A stretch of 64,000 nt of DNA from Clostridium vincentii (lineage in GTDB: Bacteria > Bacillota > Clostridia > Clostridiales > Clostridiaceae), in NCBI RefSeq assembly GCF_002995745.1, contig NZ_PVXQ01000001.1, positions 118,403-182,402 of the forward strand, written 5' to 3'. Shown here piece by piece: positions 1-8,982 of this stretch (positions are counted from its first letter, which is position 1; every line of letters starts with the position of its first letter). The notes below the pieces were generated by a model that worked only from the letters and a program-made list of their open reading frames with translations, ran no database searches and had not been told where the DNA came from. Both the position numbers and the translations under genes were made by a program.

Positions 1-631
1 TCAAATTAGTATCCTCACCTAACGTGTCATTTATAGATTCCTTCATAGTAGTCACGAATTCTTCTTTATTAAGTTCATATCCAACCACATCTGGAGTTAT
101 TGAAACTTTACCTCCAACTATAGTCATACTTGCATCTTTAGACTGAACGTTAACTTCAGCCGCTATATTTTCTTCTAGCTCATTTATCTTATCTTCATCA
201 TAACCAAAGACTAACTCAATCTCATGAGTTTCATTATCCTTGTTCTTAATTAAAGATCTTTTTGTAAACATATTTTGATCTTTACCAAAACTCATAGCTT
301 CATCTACAGTTTCTTCTATTTCATACCCAGCTGACAAATCAGCATAAGTGTAGTTAAACATCTTGTCCTCAATTTTAATATTGATTTTTTTATCTAATAG
401 TTTTTTAGAAAATGATTCTTCTATTGAGTCTATAGCCTCTTCCTTTGTCTTACCACTTAAATCAAAGCCTTGAACAATAACTCCTGAGTATATTTTTTCA
501 TTCCATTTATCAACTGATATCTTTATTGAAAGAGCATACACCGACAAAGCTGAAACAACAATAATAATAATCGCTATAATCTTAATGTGTTTATTGTTCC
601 TAACAGACCTCTTCTCTTGTTTCTTTTCCAC
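1..631 (-). CDS. N-terminal part of a membrane-anchored peptidoglycan-binding-domain protein (VanW or L,D-transpeptidase type)
   Basis: This gene runs off the left edge, so only about 210 N-terminal residues are visible. The likely start is GTG at 631-629, preceded by a GGAAGGGG ribosome binding site about 8 bases upstream. The translation begins with a short basic segment (MEKKQEKRSVRNNKHIK), followed by one hydrophobic segment at about residues 17-35, which looks like an uncleaved signal anchor. The rest contains YSGVIVQGFDLSGKT, typical of the repeat domain called PG_binding_4 in clostridial VanW-family proteins and YkuD L,D-transpeptidases. The catalytic or VanW domain would lie outside the window, so I cannot choose between these families. 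It probably acts at the outer face of the membrane on the cell wall. No terminator separates it from its own upstream region. Confidence 0.75.
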   Translation of the reverse strand, partial: MEKKQEKRSVRNNKHIKIIAIIIIVVSALSVYALSIKISVDKWNEKIYSGVIVQGFDLSGKTKEEAIDSIEESFSKKLLDKKINIKIEDKMFNYTYADLSAGYEIEETVDEAMSFGKDQNMFTKRSLIKNKDNETHEIELVFGYDEDKINELEENIAAEVNVQSKDASMTIVGGKVSITPDVVGYELNKEEFVTTMKESINDTLGEDTNL

Positions 632-706
632 TATGTAATCCCCTTCCTAGCCATTTTATAATAATAAATATAATATCAATGTCTATTATATAGTAACATA
701 AAAAAA

Positions 707-734
707 AATGAAAGAAGCTGTCACTTCTTTCATT
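707..734 (-). terminator. Intrinsic terminator after the GH25 lysozyme gene
   Basis: An 11-bp perfect stem (707-717 with 724-734) has a 6-base loop. On the minus strand it is followed by a run of T. It lies just downstream of the lysozyme stop codon. Confidence 0.85.
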
Positions 735-743
735 GATATTTTT

Positions 744-1685
744 TTATAAATCAACCTTTGCTCTTTTTGCAGAAGTCTCCCCATCGTAATCAAAAGCTTC
801 TATAGTAATAGAAATTGATGGTGCTTTTACAATTGGGAATTCATTTCCTTTTATAATAAACTCCGTATCATTTTCATCAACTGTTCCAACCCAATAATTA
901 TTTGCGAATATATTATATCCTAATAAGTCCACATCCGGTACCTTGTTCCATGCGACAACAATATTATTCTCTTCGCGTCTAGCCTTTAGTCCACTTACAT
1001 AACTTGGTTGAATTAACAATGCGATATTATTAGGTCCCCAGTTTGCATCTACTGGATTTCCAATACCCTCTACAATTGCATCTTCGCTAAATTGCCATAT
1101 TCTCCATCTAGTCCATCCTCCTTGATCCTTTGGGAAAGGTGGATTTCCCGGTATTTTGGTGTACAAAGCTATCCAAAGAGGCATATTCTTTAATGGGTAT
1201 CCTCTACCTGGAACCTGAAAATTATCATACAAGTCTATAAAGAAAGCACCTGTGTACAGCATAAGCCTTCTCCTAGTTTTCTTTTCAAATCTCTTTCTAA
1301 ACCTATCAATCCAGTTAACTAATACAGTAGTTGTAATGGATTTGTTTGTTGGGGTTTCAATATCTAATACCGGAAAAAGATCTCCATAATTCTTTGTACC
1401 AAAACCTTCTTCTAATATATTAATGAAATCATCACACTGCCTATCCGCATCCGTTAAATCATTAGAAGGAATTCCAAAATGATAAGCCCCTACAGGTATT
1501 CCATAATTCCTTGAGTCCTTTGCAAAGGCTAAAAACTTCTTATCAACTCTAAATCGGCCTGTTCCTGACCCTGATGACCGTAAGTACAAGAAATCTATCT
1601 TCGTTCCTAGAACTTGAAAATCGACATTTTGTGTAAATTCATTAATATCTACCCCAAATAAACTATTCGGATTTTTATTTTGCAT
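744..1685 (-). CDS. Glycoside hydrolase family 25 lysozyme with C-terminal fibronectin-III-like domain
   Basis: This predicted 313-residue muramidase would cleave the beta-1,4 bond between N-acetylmuramic acid and N-acetylglucosamine in peptidoglycan. The GH25 barrel spans about residues 8-225. FGVDINEF places the first conserved acid at Asp13, and VLDIETP supplies Asp108 and the catalytic-type Glu110. YTGAFF, PLWIALY and RIWQFS are also typical of the family. The last 85 residues (YVSGLKARREENNIVVAWNKV onwards) resemble a fibronectin type III module. No signal peptide is visible, so export is unexplained; phage-type or autolysis-related GH25 enzymes can lack one. The gene stands alone with its own terminator, downstream of the two-component genes. 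Confidence 0.9.
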   Translation of the reverse strand: MQNKNPNSLFGVDINEFTQNVDFQVLGTKIDFLYLRSSGSGTGRFRVDKKFLAFAKDSRNYGIPVGAYHFGIPSNDLTDADRQCDDFINILEEGFGTKNYGDLFPVLDIETPTNKSITTTVLVNWIDRFRKRFEKKTRRRLMLYTGAFFIDLYDNFQVPGRGYPLKNMPLWIALYTKIPGNPPFPKDQGGWTRWRIWQFSEDAIVEGIGNPVDANWGPNNIALLIQPSYVSGLKARREENNIVVAWNKVPDVDLLGYNIFANNYWVGTVDENDTEFIIKGNEFPIVKAPSISITIEAFDYDGETSAKRAKVDL

Positions 1686-1751
1686 ATATCCTCCAATAAA
1701 AAAAATTTGTTTCTCTATTAGAATATTTATTTACCCTTAAAATAGTTACAT

Positions 1752-3287
1752 TTATTTTGAATTTTTTAGACTTATTAATTTAACATAGAAGCTAATGTCT
1801 TCCCCATAACATTCAGCCCATATTTGTCCCTGATGCAACTCTACTATGTTCTTTGATATTGCTAAACCTAACCCTGAACCTCCAGATTGTGCATTCCTAG
1901 ACTCATCAACTCTATAAAATCTCTCAAAGAGTTTAGAAATCTTCTCAGGAGGAAGATTCTTGCCTTTATTTCTAATAGCAATTGTTACAAAGCCCATACT
2001 TTCATATATACCTACAACAATTTTTCCTGGCTTAAAGGAATATTTTATTGCATTAGTTAAAAGATTTTCAAATACCCTTACCATCTTATCAGAATCAACA
2101 TTAACTATAACCTTATCCTCTGAGGCACTTTTTATAATAGAAAGCCCATTTTCCTCAAATAACGGAGTTAATTCTTCAGTTAATTGAAATATAAACTCTG
2201 ATATATTAACTTCACTTTTATTGAGCTTTATTCCCTCATTATTTAGCTTTGTATACTCAAATAAATCTTCAATTAATATTCTAAGCTTTTCTGATTTATT
2301 AAAGGCAATATTTAAATATTCCTTCATAGTTATTTCATCTTCATATCTACCCTCTCGCACTAGACCTATATAACCCATAATTGATGTGAGCGGAGTTCTT
2401 AGGTCATGAGATACATTAGTAATAAGATCTGTTTTTGTTTTCTCTGCTCTCCTTTGAGCTATTATCTTTCTATTTATCTCCTTTGACATATAATTTATAT
2501 TTGCTGCAATATTTCTTATTTCATCAGTACCACTTTCTTCTATATGATAATCCAAATCTCCATTGGCTATGTTTTTAAGTCCAAGAGCTATTTCATCTAG
2601 ATACTTCATTTTTTTATTAGTTATTATAATAAATAATACTATAAATACTATACAAGTAAGTATTTGTGCAAAGAAAGAATTTGTTACAGAATAATTTGTA
2701 TATTCTATATGTGCAGTTGGAGTATCAGAATATATAAAGTAACATTTAGTGTCTCCAACAGTTACTGGATAAACATATTTCACTTCCTTACCCATATTAG
2801 TTTCCTGTTCAAAATTTGATGTATTTGCCATCACTGAGAAGATATCTATTTTATCTTCCACTACACTCGAAGATTTTTTAACTACCTGTCCATCTAAATC
2901 AGTTAAGTATGCCTTTTCACTATTTCCCATATTGATAAATAAATCAGTGAAAAATTCATCATTTTCTAATGTAATATTTTCCTCTTCTGATTTAATTCTT
3001 TCTACATAGTTTTTAGCTGCATTCTTTATAGCACTATAATTGTAAGTAATCTCTGATTGACTTACTTCTTTACTCATTACTCTATTAGAAAATCCATAAA
3101 ACATAGATGATATTAAAAAGCATATGGCTACAACAACCATTAATTCAAACCTTATGCTTTTTTCTATTCTTATCCTTAATTTTTCAAGATGTTTTCTTAT
3201 TGGATTAAAAATTCTGCTTCTATATATTCTTATTATTATCCTTCTTATAAATCCTTCTTTGTTTTTATTTGTCAATTTTATATCCAA
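1752..3287 (-). CDS. Membrane sensor histidine kinase (VanS-like)
   Basis: This is a predicted two-component sensor of about 511 residues. A transmembrane segment at about 48-64 and a second at about 204-223 enclose an extracytoplasmic sensing region. A HAMP linker follows, then the dimerisation box NVSHDLRTPLTS with phospho-acceptor His294, the N box NLLTNAIKYS and the G box SGGSGLGLAIS. These show an active HisKA/HATPase_c kinase. The start is uncertain. The first in-frame codon (3287) is TTG, directly next to the GGGGAG ribosome binding site; another TTG at 3275 is 13 bases downstream of that site. Both overlap the end of the response regulator gene, so translation is probably coupled. The neighbouring GH25 and ddl genes suggest a cell-wall stimulus, but this is inference. 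Confidence 0.9.
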   Translation of the reverse strand: MDIKLTNKNKEGFIRRIIIRIYRSRIFNPIRKHLEKLRIRIEKSIRFELMVVVAICFLISSMFYGFSNRVMSKEVSQSEITYNYSAIKNAAKNYVERIKSEEENITLENDEFFTDLFINMGNSEKAYLTDLDGQVVKKSSSVVEDKIDIFSVMANTSNFEQETNMGKEVKYVYPVTVGDTKCYFIYSDTPTAHIEYTNYSVTNSFFAQILTCIVFIVLFIIITNKKMKYLDEIALGLKNIANGDLDYHIEESGTDEIRNIAANINYMSKEINRKIIAQRRAEKTKTDLITNVSHDLRTPLTSIMGYIGLVREGRYEDEITMKEYLNIAFNKSEKLRILIEDLFEYTKLNNEGIKLNKSEVNISEFIFQLTEELTPLFEENGLSIIKSASEDKVIVNVDSDKMVRVFENLLTNAIKYSFKPGKIVVGIYESMGFVTIAIRNKGKNLPPEKISKLFERFYRVDESRNAQSGGSGLGLAISKNIVELHQGQIWAECYGEDISFYVKLISLKNSK

Positions 3288-3972
3288 CTCCCCATACAGT
3301 TTTTATGAATCTAGGTTTCCTTGGATTTTCCTCCGTCTTTTCCCTCACTTTTCTTATATGAACCATTACTGTATTATCCGATTCCATAAACTCTTGATTC
3401 CAAACACTTTCATATATATTTGTTATTGAAAAAACCTTACCTCTACTCTTTGATAATAGGACTAAAATATCAAATTCTGTGGGTGTAAGTTTTATTTCTC
3501 TTTCATCAATAAAAATTTCATGAGTTTCAAGATTTATTTCTAAATCATCTATTATTATTATATTTTCCTCAACCTCTTCTCCTTTAGTCCTTGCCCTTGG
3601 ATTTAATTTGTAGAACCTTCTTAGCTGAGACTTCACCCGAGCCACAAGTTCTAAAGGATTAAATGGCTTTGTTAAATAATCATCCGCTCCCATGTTTAAT
3701 CCAAGTATTTTATCCATATCTTCTGATTTTGCAGATAACATTATAATTGGAAGTTCCCTCTCTTTTCTTATCTTTAAGCATACCTCTATACCACTTATTT
3801 TTGGCATCATAATATCTAAAACTATTAAATCTATATCCTTATCTCTCTCAATAATTTCTAATGCTTCTTCTCCATCACTAGCCTTTATAGTATTGTAACC
3901 TTCACTCTTTAAATAAATCTCTACTAAATCTCGTATTTCCTTTTCATCATCAACTATTAATATCTTTTCCAT
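3265..3972 (-). CDS. OmpR/PhoB-family response regulator (VanR-like)
   Basis: This 235-residue DNA-binding response regulator is the partner of the overlapping sensor kinase gene. The receiver domain spans about 1-120, with acidic pocket Asp8/Asp9, phospho-acceptor Asp53 in LIVLDIMMP, Ser80 at the switch position and Lys102 in LTKPF. The C-terminal winged helix (about 140-233) contains LTPTEFDILVLL, DNTVMVHIRKVREK and KTVWGVGYKI, typical of OmpR/PhoB. It is translated first in the operon, and its stop overlaps the kinase start. The target genes cannot be read from the sequence. Confidence 0.93.
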   Translation of the reverse strand: MEKILIVDDEKEIRDLVEIYLKSEGYNTIKASDGEEALEIIERDKDIDLIVLDIMMPKISGIEVCLKIRKERELPIIMLSAKSEDMDKILGLNMGADDYLTKPFNPLELVARVKSQLRRFYKLNPRARTKGEEVEENIIIIDDLEINLETHEIFIDEREIKLTPTEFDILVLLSKSRGKVFSITNIYESVWNQEFMESDNTVMVHIRKVREKTEENPRKPRFIKTVWGVGYKIDK

Positions 3973-4131
3973 AGGTTATTCTCCTCCATCTCAAAGCTTC
4001 TCTTATCACAAATATTATCAGATTCTATATTTTTATTCTACTTTTCAATTCTTAATTTAAAAGTTTATAACTTCTTAAATGTTTCTTAAATTAAAAATTC
4101 AAACTTTTATATTCCACTGTAGACGAAAAAA

Positions 4132-4172
4132 AATTAGGGGTGCATTAAAGTAATCTTTATTACACTCCTAAT
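4132..4172 (-). terminator. Bidirectional-looking intrinsic terminator after the NUDIX gene
   Basis: A long imperfect stem (AATTAGGGGTG pairing with CACTCCTAATT) has A-rich and T-rich flanks. It could end minus-strand transcripts from the NUDIX gene. Confidence 0.75.
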
Positions 4173-4187
4173 TTTTTTGATTGTTCT

Positions 4188-4793
4188 TTATACTATCTTA
4201 TTAAAAAAGCTCTTCAGCATTTTAGCCGTAATTCCCCAAATAACATGACCTTCGAAATTGTAAAATAAAACTTTTTCTTCACCATCTTTAAATTTGTAAT
4301 CTTTTCCACTGAAAATTAATTCATAAGGAAAATCATCACTTCTTTTTAATTCTACCTTACTAATAACCTCTATAGGTTTTTGGTTTATCAAATAATCAAG
4401 AGGGACATAAAAAACATGATCTACTTCATCGCGACTTATATTTAGGTTTTCTATATTCTGTATAATTCCTAAAAAAGGATGAATTATAATTCCATCATGA
4501 CGGATTAAAGTATCTAATTCATTTACTATTTCAATATTACTTAAATTAAGTTCTTCATATATTTCTCTTAAGGCCGCTTCCTTTGGAGTTTCTAATAAAT
4601 CAATCTTCCCACCTGGAAAACATATATCCCCAGGTTGACTTTTCATCTTTTTAGCTCTAACTTCAAATAATATATTTGTTTTTCCCTGTATTTCTACAAG
4701 AGGAATAATGACCGCAGCTCTTTTCATTTCTTCAAACCCATTAATATAAGGCTCTACATTTTTTATTTTACTTTTAATTAATTCTATATTCAT
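4188..4793 (-). CDS. NUDIX hydrolase, CoA-pyrophosphatase (NudL) type
   Basis: This 201-residue NUDIX hydrolase cleaves a nucleoside diphosphate linked to another group. The NUDIX box is seen as GGKIDLLETPKEAALREIYEE, preceded by CFPGG, with the REIYEEL metal-binding glutamates intact. The preceding LFEVRAKKMKSQPGDICFPGG resembles the NudL/CoAse motif, which has arginine, glycine and FPGG around the box, so coenzyme A or a derivative is the likely substrate. Its start codon overlaps the end of ddl by 4 bases (ATGA), showing translational coupling. The link to ddl is probably positional rather than functional. Confidence 0.85.
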   Translation of the reverse strand: MNIELIKSKIKNVEPYINGFEEMKRAAVIIPLVEIQGKTNILFEVRAKKMKSQPGDICFPGGKIDLLETPKEAALREIYEELNLSNIEIVNELDTLIRHDGIIIHPFLGIIQNIENLNISRDEVDHVFYVPLDYLINQKPIEVISKVELKRSDDFPYELIFSGKDYKFKDGEEKVLFYNFEGHVIWGITAKMLKSFFNKIV

Positions 4794-5695
4794 CTCTTCT
4801 CTTTTAGAGATCCCTCAATTATTAAATCTATAAGTTCACTAAACTTAAGATTCTTTCCTGCTGCACTTTTTGGAAAAAGACTGTTTTTAGTCATGCCTGG
4901 CAATGTATTCACCTCAAGAACATATAGGCTTTTATCTTCAGTTATTATTATATCTACTCTTGAATAAACTGAACATTTTAAAGCTGCATAAGATTCCAAT
5001 GCCATTTCTTCTATTTCCTTCTGAAGTTTTTCCTCAAATTCTATTACAAATTCATCAGCTCCACCATCTTCATACTTTGATGCAAAATCAAAAAATTCTG
5101 CGCTTGGTTTTATTATAACTATAGGGAACACTTCTCCTGACATTACAGGACATGTTATTTCATCACCTTTGATAAATTTTTCTATCATTACTTCATTATC
5201 CCACTTAAAAGCCTCTTTAACAGAATTTTTTATGTCCTTTTCTTCCTTAACAATAAAGGTAGCAACACTAGATCCTCCATGAGTTGGCTTAACTACTACA
5301 GGATAGCCTAAACTTCCAATATCATCATAATTAATCTCCTGTCCTACCTTTAGGTTTATCCAAGGGGCAGTTCTAATTCCTGCAGTCTTTAATAAATTCT
5401 TAGTCATATCCTTATCCATACAAACTGCACTACTTAAAGGACCACAACCTGAATATGGAATATCCAAAGTTTGTAATACTGATTGCACTGTTCCATCTTC
5501 TCCAAATTGTCCATGTAATGCTAGTAATGCAAAATCAATCCCCTTAACCTTATTAATTATATCTTCTTTTTTATCTATAATTACAGGAATTACATCATAT
5601 TTATCCTTATTTATATTCTCCATCATTGATTTTCCACTTTTTAATGAAATCTCTCTTTCCGATGAAACTCCACCCATAATAACTCCAACTTTCAT
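4790..5695 (-). CDS. ddl: D-alanine--D-alanine ligase
   Basis: This ATP-grasp enzyme joins two D-alanines to make the terminal dipeptide of peptidoglycan precursors in the cytoplasm. The 301 residues match the family length. Visible features are the N-terminal MGGVSSEREISLKSG, LHGQFGEDGT, the serine loop KPTHGGSSVAT, the ATP-binding EKFIKGDEITC and the C-terminal metal-binding VLEVNTLPGMT. I cannot judge D-Ala versus D-Lac specificity by eye. The gene overlaps the NUDIX gene downstream and is followed by nth and plsC genes in the same direction upstream. A good AGGAGGA ribosome binding site precedes the ATG. Confidence 0.95.
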   Translation of the reverse strand: MKVGVIMGGVSSEREISLKSGKSMMENINKDKYDVIPVIIDKKEDIINKVKGIDFALLALHGQFGEDGTVQSVLQTLDIPYSGCGPLSSAVCMDKDMTKNLLKTAGIRTAPWINLKVGQEINYDDIGSLGYPVVVKPTHGGSSVATFIVKEEKDIKNSVKEAFKWDNEVMIEKFIKGDEITCPVMSGEVFPIVIIKPSAEFFDFASKYEDGGADEFVIEFEEKLQKEIEEMALESYAALKCSVYSRVDIIITEDKSLYVLEVNTLPGMTKNSLFPKSAAGKNLKFSELIDLIIEGSLKEKR

Positions 5696-5736
5696 AATTT
5701 TCCTCCTCCTTATTTATATAGTTCTTTCGATTGTTC

Positions 5737-6378
5737 CTAAAAGCCCTTCTTAAGAATTTCTTTTCTATATTTGCAAAGTTGTTCTACTGGACATTCTTGA
5801 CATCTTGGATTTCTTGCTATACAGCATCGTCTACCATGAAAAATTAATAAATGATGAGCCCTAGACCATTCTCTTTTTGGTAATTCCCTTTGTAATTGAA
5901 GCTCAACCTCTAAAACATTTTTTGAATCTGCAAGTCCTAATCTATTTGAAACTCTAAAAACGTGAGTATCAACAGCAATCGATGGAACATTAAAGGCATT
6001 AGACAACACAACATTTGCAGTTTTTCTTCCTGCACCAGCTAAAGAAGTTAATTCCTCCATAGTCCTGGGAACTTCACCATTAAATTTTTCTTTTAATTGG
6101 TTACACATTAAAATTATATTTTTTGATTTGTTCCTATAAAGTCCAATCTGTTTTATTCTTTTCTCAAGTTCATCATTCTCTAATTTTAAAAATGTTTCTA
6201 AATCAGGATAATCCCTAAATAAAGTTTCGGTGATCTCATTAACTTTTTTATCTGTAGTTTGTGCAGATAAAATTGTAGCTACCAATAATTGAAAGGGACT
6301 TTCATGATTTAATTCACATTCAGCATCAGGATATGTTTCTTTTAAAATATCCAATATTTTCTTTATCCTTGGTTTCAT
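5737..6378 (-). CDS. nth: Endonuclease III (DNA glycosylase/AP lyase)
   Basis: This base-excision repair enzyme removes oxidised pyrimidines and nicks abasic DNA. The 213 residues contain the helix-hairpin-helix LTSLAGAGRKTANVVL with the catalytic lysine, the catalytic aspartate in IAVDTHVFRVSNRLG, and a C-terminal iron-sulfur loop with spacing C-X6-C-X2-C-X5-C (CIARNPRCQECPVEQLC). Its ATG overlaps the stop of the upstream plsC gene by one base (TAATG), so the two are co-translated. Confidence 0.96.
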   Translation of the reverse strand: MKPRIKKILDILKETYPDAECELNHESPFQLLVATILSAQTTDKKVNEITETLFRDYPDLETFLKLENDELEKRIKQIGLYRNKSKNIILMCNQLKEKFNGEVPRTMEELTSLAGAGRKTANVVLSNAFNVPSIAVDTHVFRVSNRLGLADSKNVLEVELQLQRELPKREWSRAHHLLIFHGRRCCIARNPRCQECPVEQLCKYRKEILKKGF

Positions 6379-7097
6379 TACTTATATACTCCTCTATATT
6401 TTTCTGGCAAAAGTTCTGCAATAGATTTCATCATTGTATTTAAGCACCTATCATCATAAACATGTTTTTCTTCGTTTTCTTTATCTCTTTTTGAAATAAC
6501 AACAGGATTACCAAACTTAATATTCACATCAGATATATTCCATTTCTCAGTTCCCATATCACCTGTTTCACTTATAGGTAACAGTCTATCAGTTCCACTC
6601 ATTCCTATTGGAATAATTTTAGCTTTTGTTAATCTTGCAATTAACAGTACACCTTTTTTGCCTTCAATCATTCCACCAGTTCTACTCCTTGTCCCCTCTG
6701 GAAACATCATAAGACTTTCTCCGCCCTTAACTGTTTTAACCATACTTGTTATGGCTTCTTTATCTGCAGTATTAGGCTTCACCTGAATGTTTTTAACTAT
6801 TTTTGTTCCTAAATTAGTTATAGCATCATCTGAAAGCTTAGCTCCTGCAACAAAGAACGGATCATATTTTTCTTTTAATATATAGTCTAAAATCAATCCA
6901 TCGGAATTACTTAGATGATTACAAATAAATATAAATGGACCCTCTAGATTTTGTAATTTTTCAGTGCCCTCTATGTTTAATGTTGCATATTTTCTTATAT
7001 ATCTTTTAACAATTGTTTGAGTAAATTTTACTACTAAACTTTCAGGTAATATTTTAATTAGCTTCATTGCTAATGGTGATAACATTCCTTCACGCAC
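6378..7097 (-). CDS. plsC: 1-acyl-sn-glycerol-3-phosphate acyltransferase
   Basis: This enzyme transfers an acyl chain to lysophosphatidic acid to make phosphatidic acid at the membrane. The 239 residues carry the NHX4D acyltransferase motif as CNHLSNSD and the second substrate motif as FPEGTRSRTGG. The N-terminal hydrophobic part is short, as in other PlsC proteins that bind the membrane peripherally. It heads the plsC-nth unit, with a one-base overlap to nth. Other members of the LPLAT superfamily look alike, so the exact acyl acceptor is inferred. Confidence 0.88.
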   Translation of the reverse strand: MREGMLSPLAMKLIKILPESLVVKFTQTIVKRYIRKYATLNIEGTEKLQNLEGPFIFICNHLSNSDGLILDYILKEKYDPFFVAGAKLSDDAITNLGTKIVKNIQVKPNTADKEAITSMVKTVKGGESLMMFPEGTRSRTGGMIEGKKGVLLIARLTKAKIIPIGMSGTDRLLPISETGDMGTEKWNISDVNIKFGNPVVISKRDKENEEKHVYDDRCLNTMMKSIAELLPEKYRGVYK

Positions 7098-7219
7098 CTT
7101 CTTTTTTTAATAACTATTATTATATTATACTTGTATATAAAAGTCTATTCCACGAGCAATTTTCTACCTTGATATTTTAAATTCTCCTCCTATTAACAAT
7201 TTCTTTTGTTAATAAAAAA

Positions 7220-7246
7220 AGAAGCCTACCATTATAAATAAGCTTC
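7220..7246 (-). terminator. Intrinsic terminator after cysE
   Basis: An AGAAGC/GCTTCT stem with a loop of about 13 bases is followed on the minus strand by seven T. It lies about 80 bases beyond the cysE stop and before plsC. Confidence 0.7.
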
Positions 7247-7328
7247 TAATAATCTATTCATATTTTTTTGTTTTATCTATTTTTTACTGAAATTCATCAA
7301 ACAAATTTCTATCCTCTTGATGTAGTTA

Positions 7329-7859
7329 TCAAATTACTGACTTAGTCCTAATAATATTTCTTGCAGGAGAACCTACTGCCGTAGCATTTGGGGGCACGTC
7401 CCTTAACACTACTGCATTTGCGCCTATTTTGGCTCCCTCTCCTATTACAATTGGGCCTAGAATTTTGGCCCCTGAGCCTATAAGAACATTATTTTTCACT
7501 GTAGGGTGTCTTTTCCCGGTATCCTTACCGGTTCCCCCTAAAGTTACACCATGGTATAAAACAACATCCTCACCAATTTCTGCCGTCTCACCGATTACTA
7601 CGCCCATACCATGATCTATAAATAACCCTTTTCCAATCGTAGCGCCAGGGTGAATTTCTATACCTGTAAAGAATCTAGATAATTGGGAAATCATTCTAGC
7701 TAATAGGAACACTCTATACTTATACAAAAAGTGTGAAATTCTATATGCAATTAAAGCATGAACACATGGATATAAAAGAAAAACTTCAAATTTATTTCTT
7801 GCTGCAGGGTCATTTTCTAAAACCCTGCTTAAATCGTAATTTAAATGCTTAAACAACAA
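7329..7859 (-). CDS. cysE: Serine O-acetyltransferase
   Basis: This enzyme makes O-acetylserine from serine and acetyl-CoA, the first step of cysteine synthesis. The 176-residue protein is the short form of the family. It has an N-terminal helical region and then a left-handed beta-helix of hexapeptide repeats: [39 protein letters not shown] and [25 protein letters not shown]. The conserved His of [13 protein letters not shown] and of LYHGVTLGG are present. It lies 31 bases downstream of cysK in the same direction, so the product of CysE feeds the enzyme made by the gene before it. Confidence 0.95.
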   Translation of the reverse strand: MLFKHLNYDLSRVLENDPAARNKFEVFLLYPCVHALIAYRISHFLYKYRVFLLARMISQLSRFFTGIEIHPGATIGKGLFIDHGMGVVIGETAEIGEDVVLYHGVTLGGTGKDTGKRHPTVKNNVLIGSGAKILGPIVIGEGAKIGANAVVLRDVPPNATAVGSPARNIIRTKSVI

Positions 7860-7890
7860 AATCTACACCTCCTCTGCATTATTAATTTTC

Positions 7891-8799
7891 CTAGTCAAAT
7901 AACCCCATTGATATATATTTTTCTCCTCCATCTGGAGCTATTGCTAATACTTTTTTACCTTTACCAATTTTTTTAGCTATTTTAAGAGCAGCATAAATTG
8001 CAGCCCCTGAAGATATTCCAACTAAAATTCCTTCTGATTGTACAAATTCCTTAGCAGTTTTAAATGCTTTCGAATCCTCAACTGTCATTACTTCATCAAT
8101 AAATTCCTTATCATATACTCCTGGAATAAAACCTGCTCCTATACCTTGTATTCTATGGGCTCCTGGTTTTCCTCCAGATAAAACTGGCGATGCAGTGGGT
8201 TCAACTGCTACAGCTTTAATTCCTGGTATCTTTAATTTCAATTTTTTAGAAACCCCTGTAATAGTTCCCCCACTCCCTACTCCAGCGACTATATAATCTA
8301 AATCCTTAATATCTTCAAATATTTCGTCTGCAGTAGTCTCATAGTGTTTTTGTGAATTTGCTAGATTTTCAAATTGTTGTGGGATAAAATATCCCGGCTT
8401 ATTATTATATTCCAAAGCTTTTTCTATTGCACCTTTCATTCCCCTAATTCCTTCTGTTAATACTAATTCTGCTCCATATGCCTTAATTATATCTCTTCTT
8501 TCTCTACTCATAGTCTCAGGCATAATTACAATAACCTTATATCCCTTCATTTTTCCTATAAAAGCCAATCCAATTCCTGTATTACCACTAGTTGGCTCCA
8601 CTAATGTATCTCCTTGTTTTAAAAGACCTTCTCTTTCAGCTGCTTCTATCATTCCCAGCGCTGCCCTATCCTTTACACTTCCTGCAGGATTATTTTTTTC
8701 CAACTTCACATAGACATCTGCACTATTTTCATCTACTAAGTTAGTTATCTTTAATATTGGTGTGTTCCCAACAAGCTCTAAGGCATTATTATATATCAT
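7891..8799 (-). CDS. cysK: Cysteine synthase A (O-acetylserine sulfhydrylase)
   Basis: This PLP enzyme converts O-acetylserine and sulfide to cysteine. The start is set at 8799, because the five codons upstream of it (MGGIK) contain the GGAGG ribosome binding site. From this start the protein is 303 residues with PLP lysine Lys43 in NPAGSVKDRAA, substrate loop EPTSGNTGIG, phosphate-binding GVGSGGTITG and SSGAA near the C-terminus. It heads a cysK-cysE operon. A consensus-like promoter with an overlapping palindrome lies upstream, which points to repression by a sulfur regulator such as CymR; the regulator's identity is inference. Confidence 0.96.
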   Translation of the reverse strand: MIYNNALELVGNTPILKITNLVDENSADVYVKLEKNNPAGSVKDRAALGMIEAAEREGLLKQGDTLVEPTSGNTGIGLAFIGKMKGYKVIVIMPETMSRERRDIIKAYGAELVLTEGIRGMKGAIEKALEYNNKPGYFIPQQFENLANSQKHYETTADEIFEDIKDLDYIVAGVGSGGTITGVSKKLKLKIPGIKAVAVEPTASPVLSGGKPGAHRIQGIGAGFIPGVYDKEFIDEVMTVEDSKAFKTAKEFVQSEGILVGISSGAAIYAALKIAKKIGKGKKVLAIAPDGGEKYISMGLFD

Positions 8800-8866
8800 T
8801 TTAATTCCTCCCATATTTCTTGAACAAAAAAAATCCGCCCCTATAATAATTATAGAAGCGAAGTAT

Positions 8867-8914
8867 ATTACTATATTTTATTAGTAATTATATTACTTAT
8901 TATTCAAATGTCAA
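8867..8914 (-). promoter_or_regulatory. cysK promoter with overlapping palindromic operator
   Basis: On the minus strand, TTGACA (8914-8909) and TATAAT (8892-8887) are separated by 16 bases, a near-perfect housekeeping promoter. An inverted repeat ATTACTA-8 bases-TAGTAAT (8867-8888) covers the end of the -10 box and the start point, the position expected for a repressor site. Confidence 0.75.
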
Positions 8915-8982
8915 TACTTTCAGTATGCTTTTTAACAATATTTAACTCTTAAAAAAGAATGTATTTTCTTAATTTTATAAAT

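Noticed and set aside
3124..3429. Plus-strand ORF of 101 codons opposite the two-component genes
   Set aside because: It is antisense to the sensor kinase and response regulator, both of which have clear family motifs.
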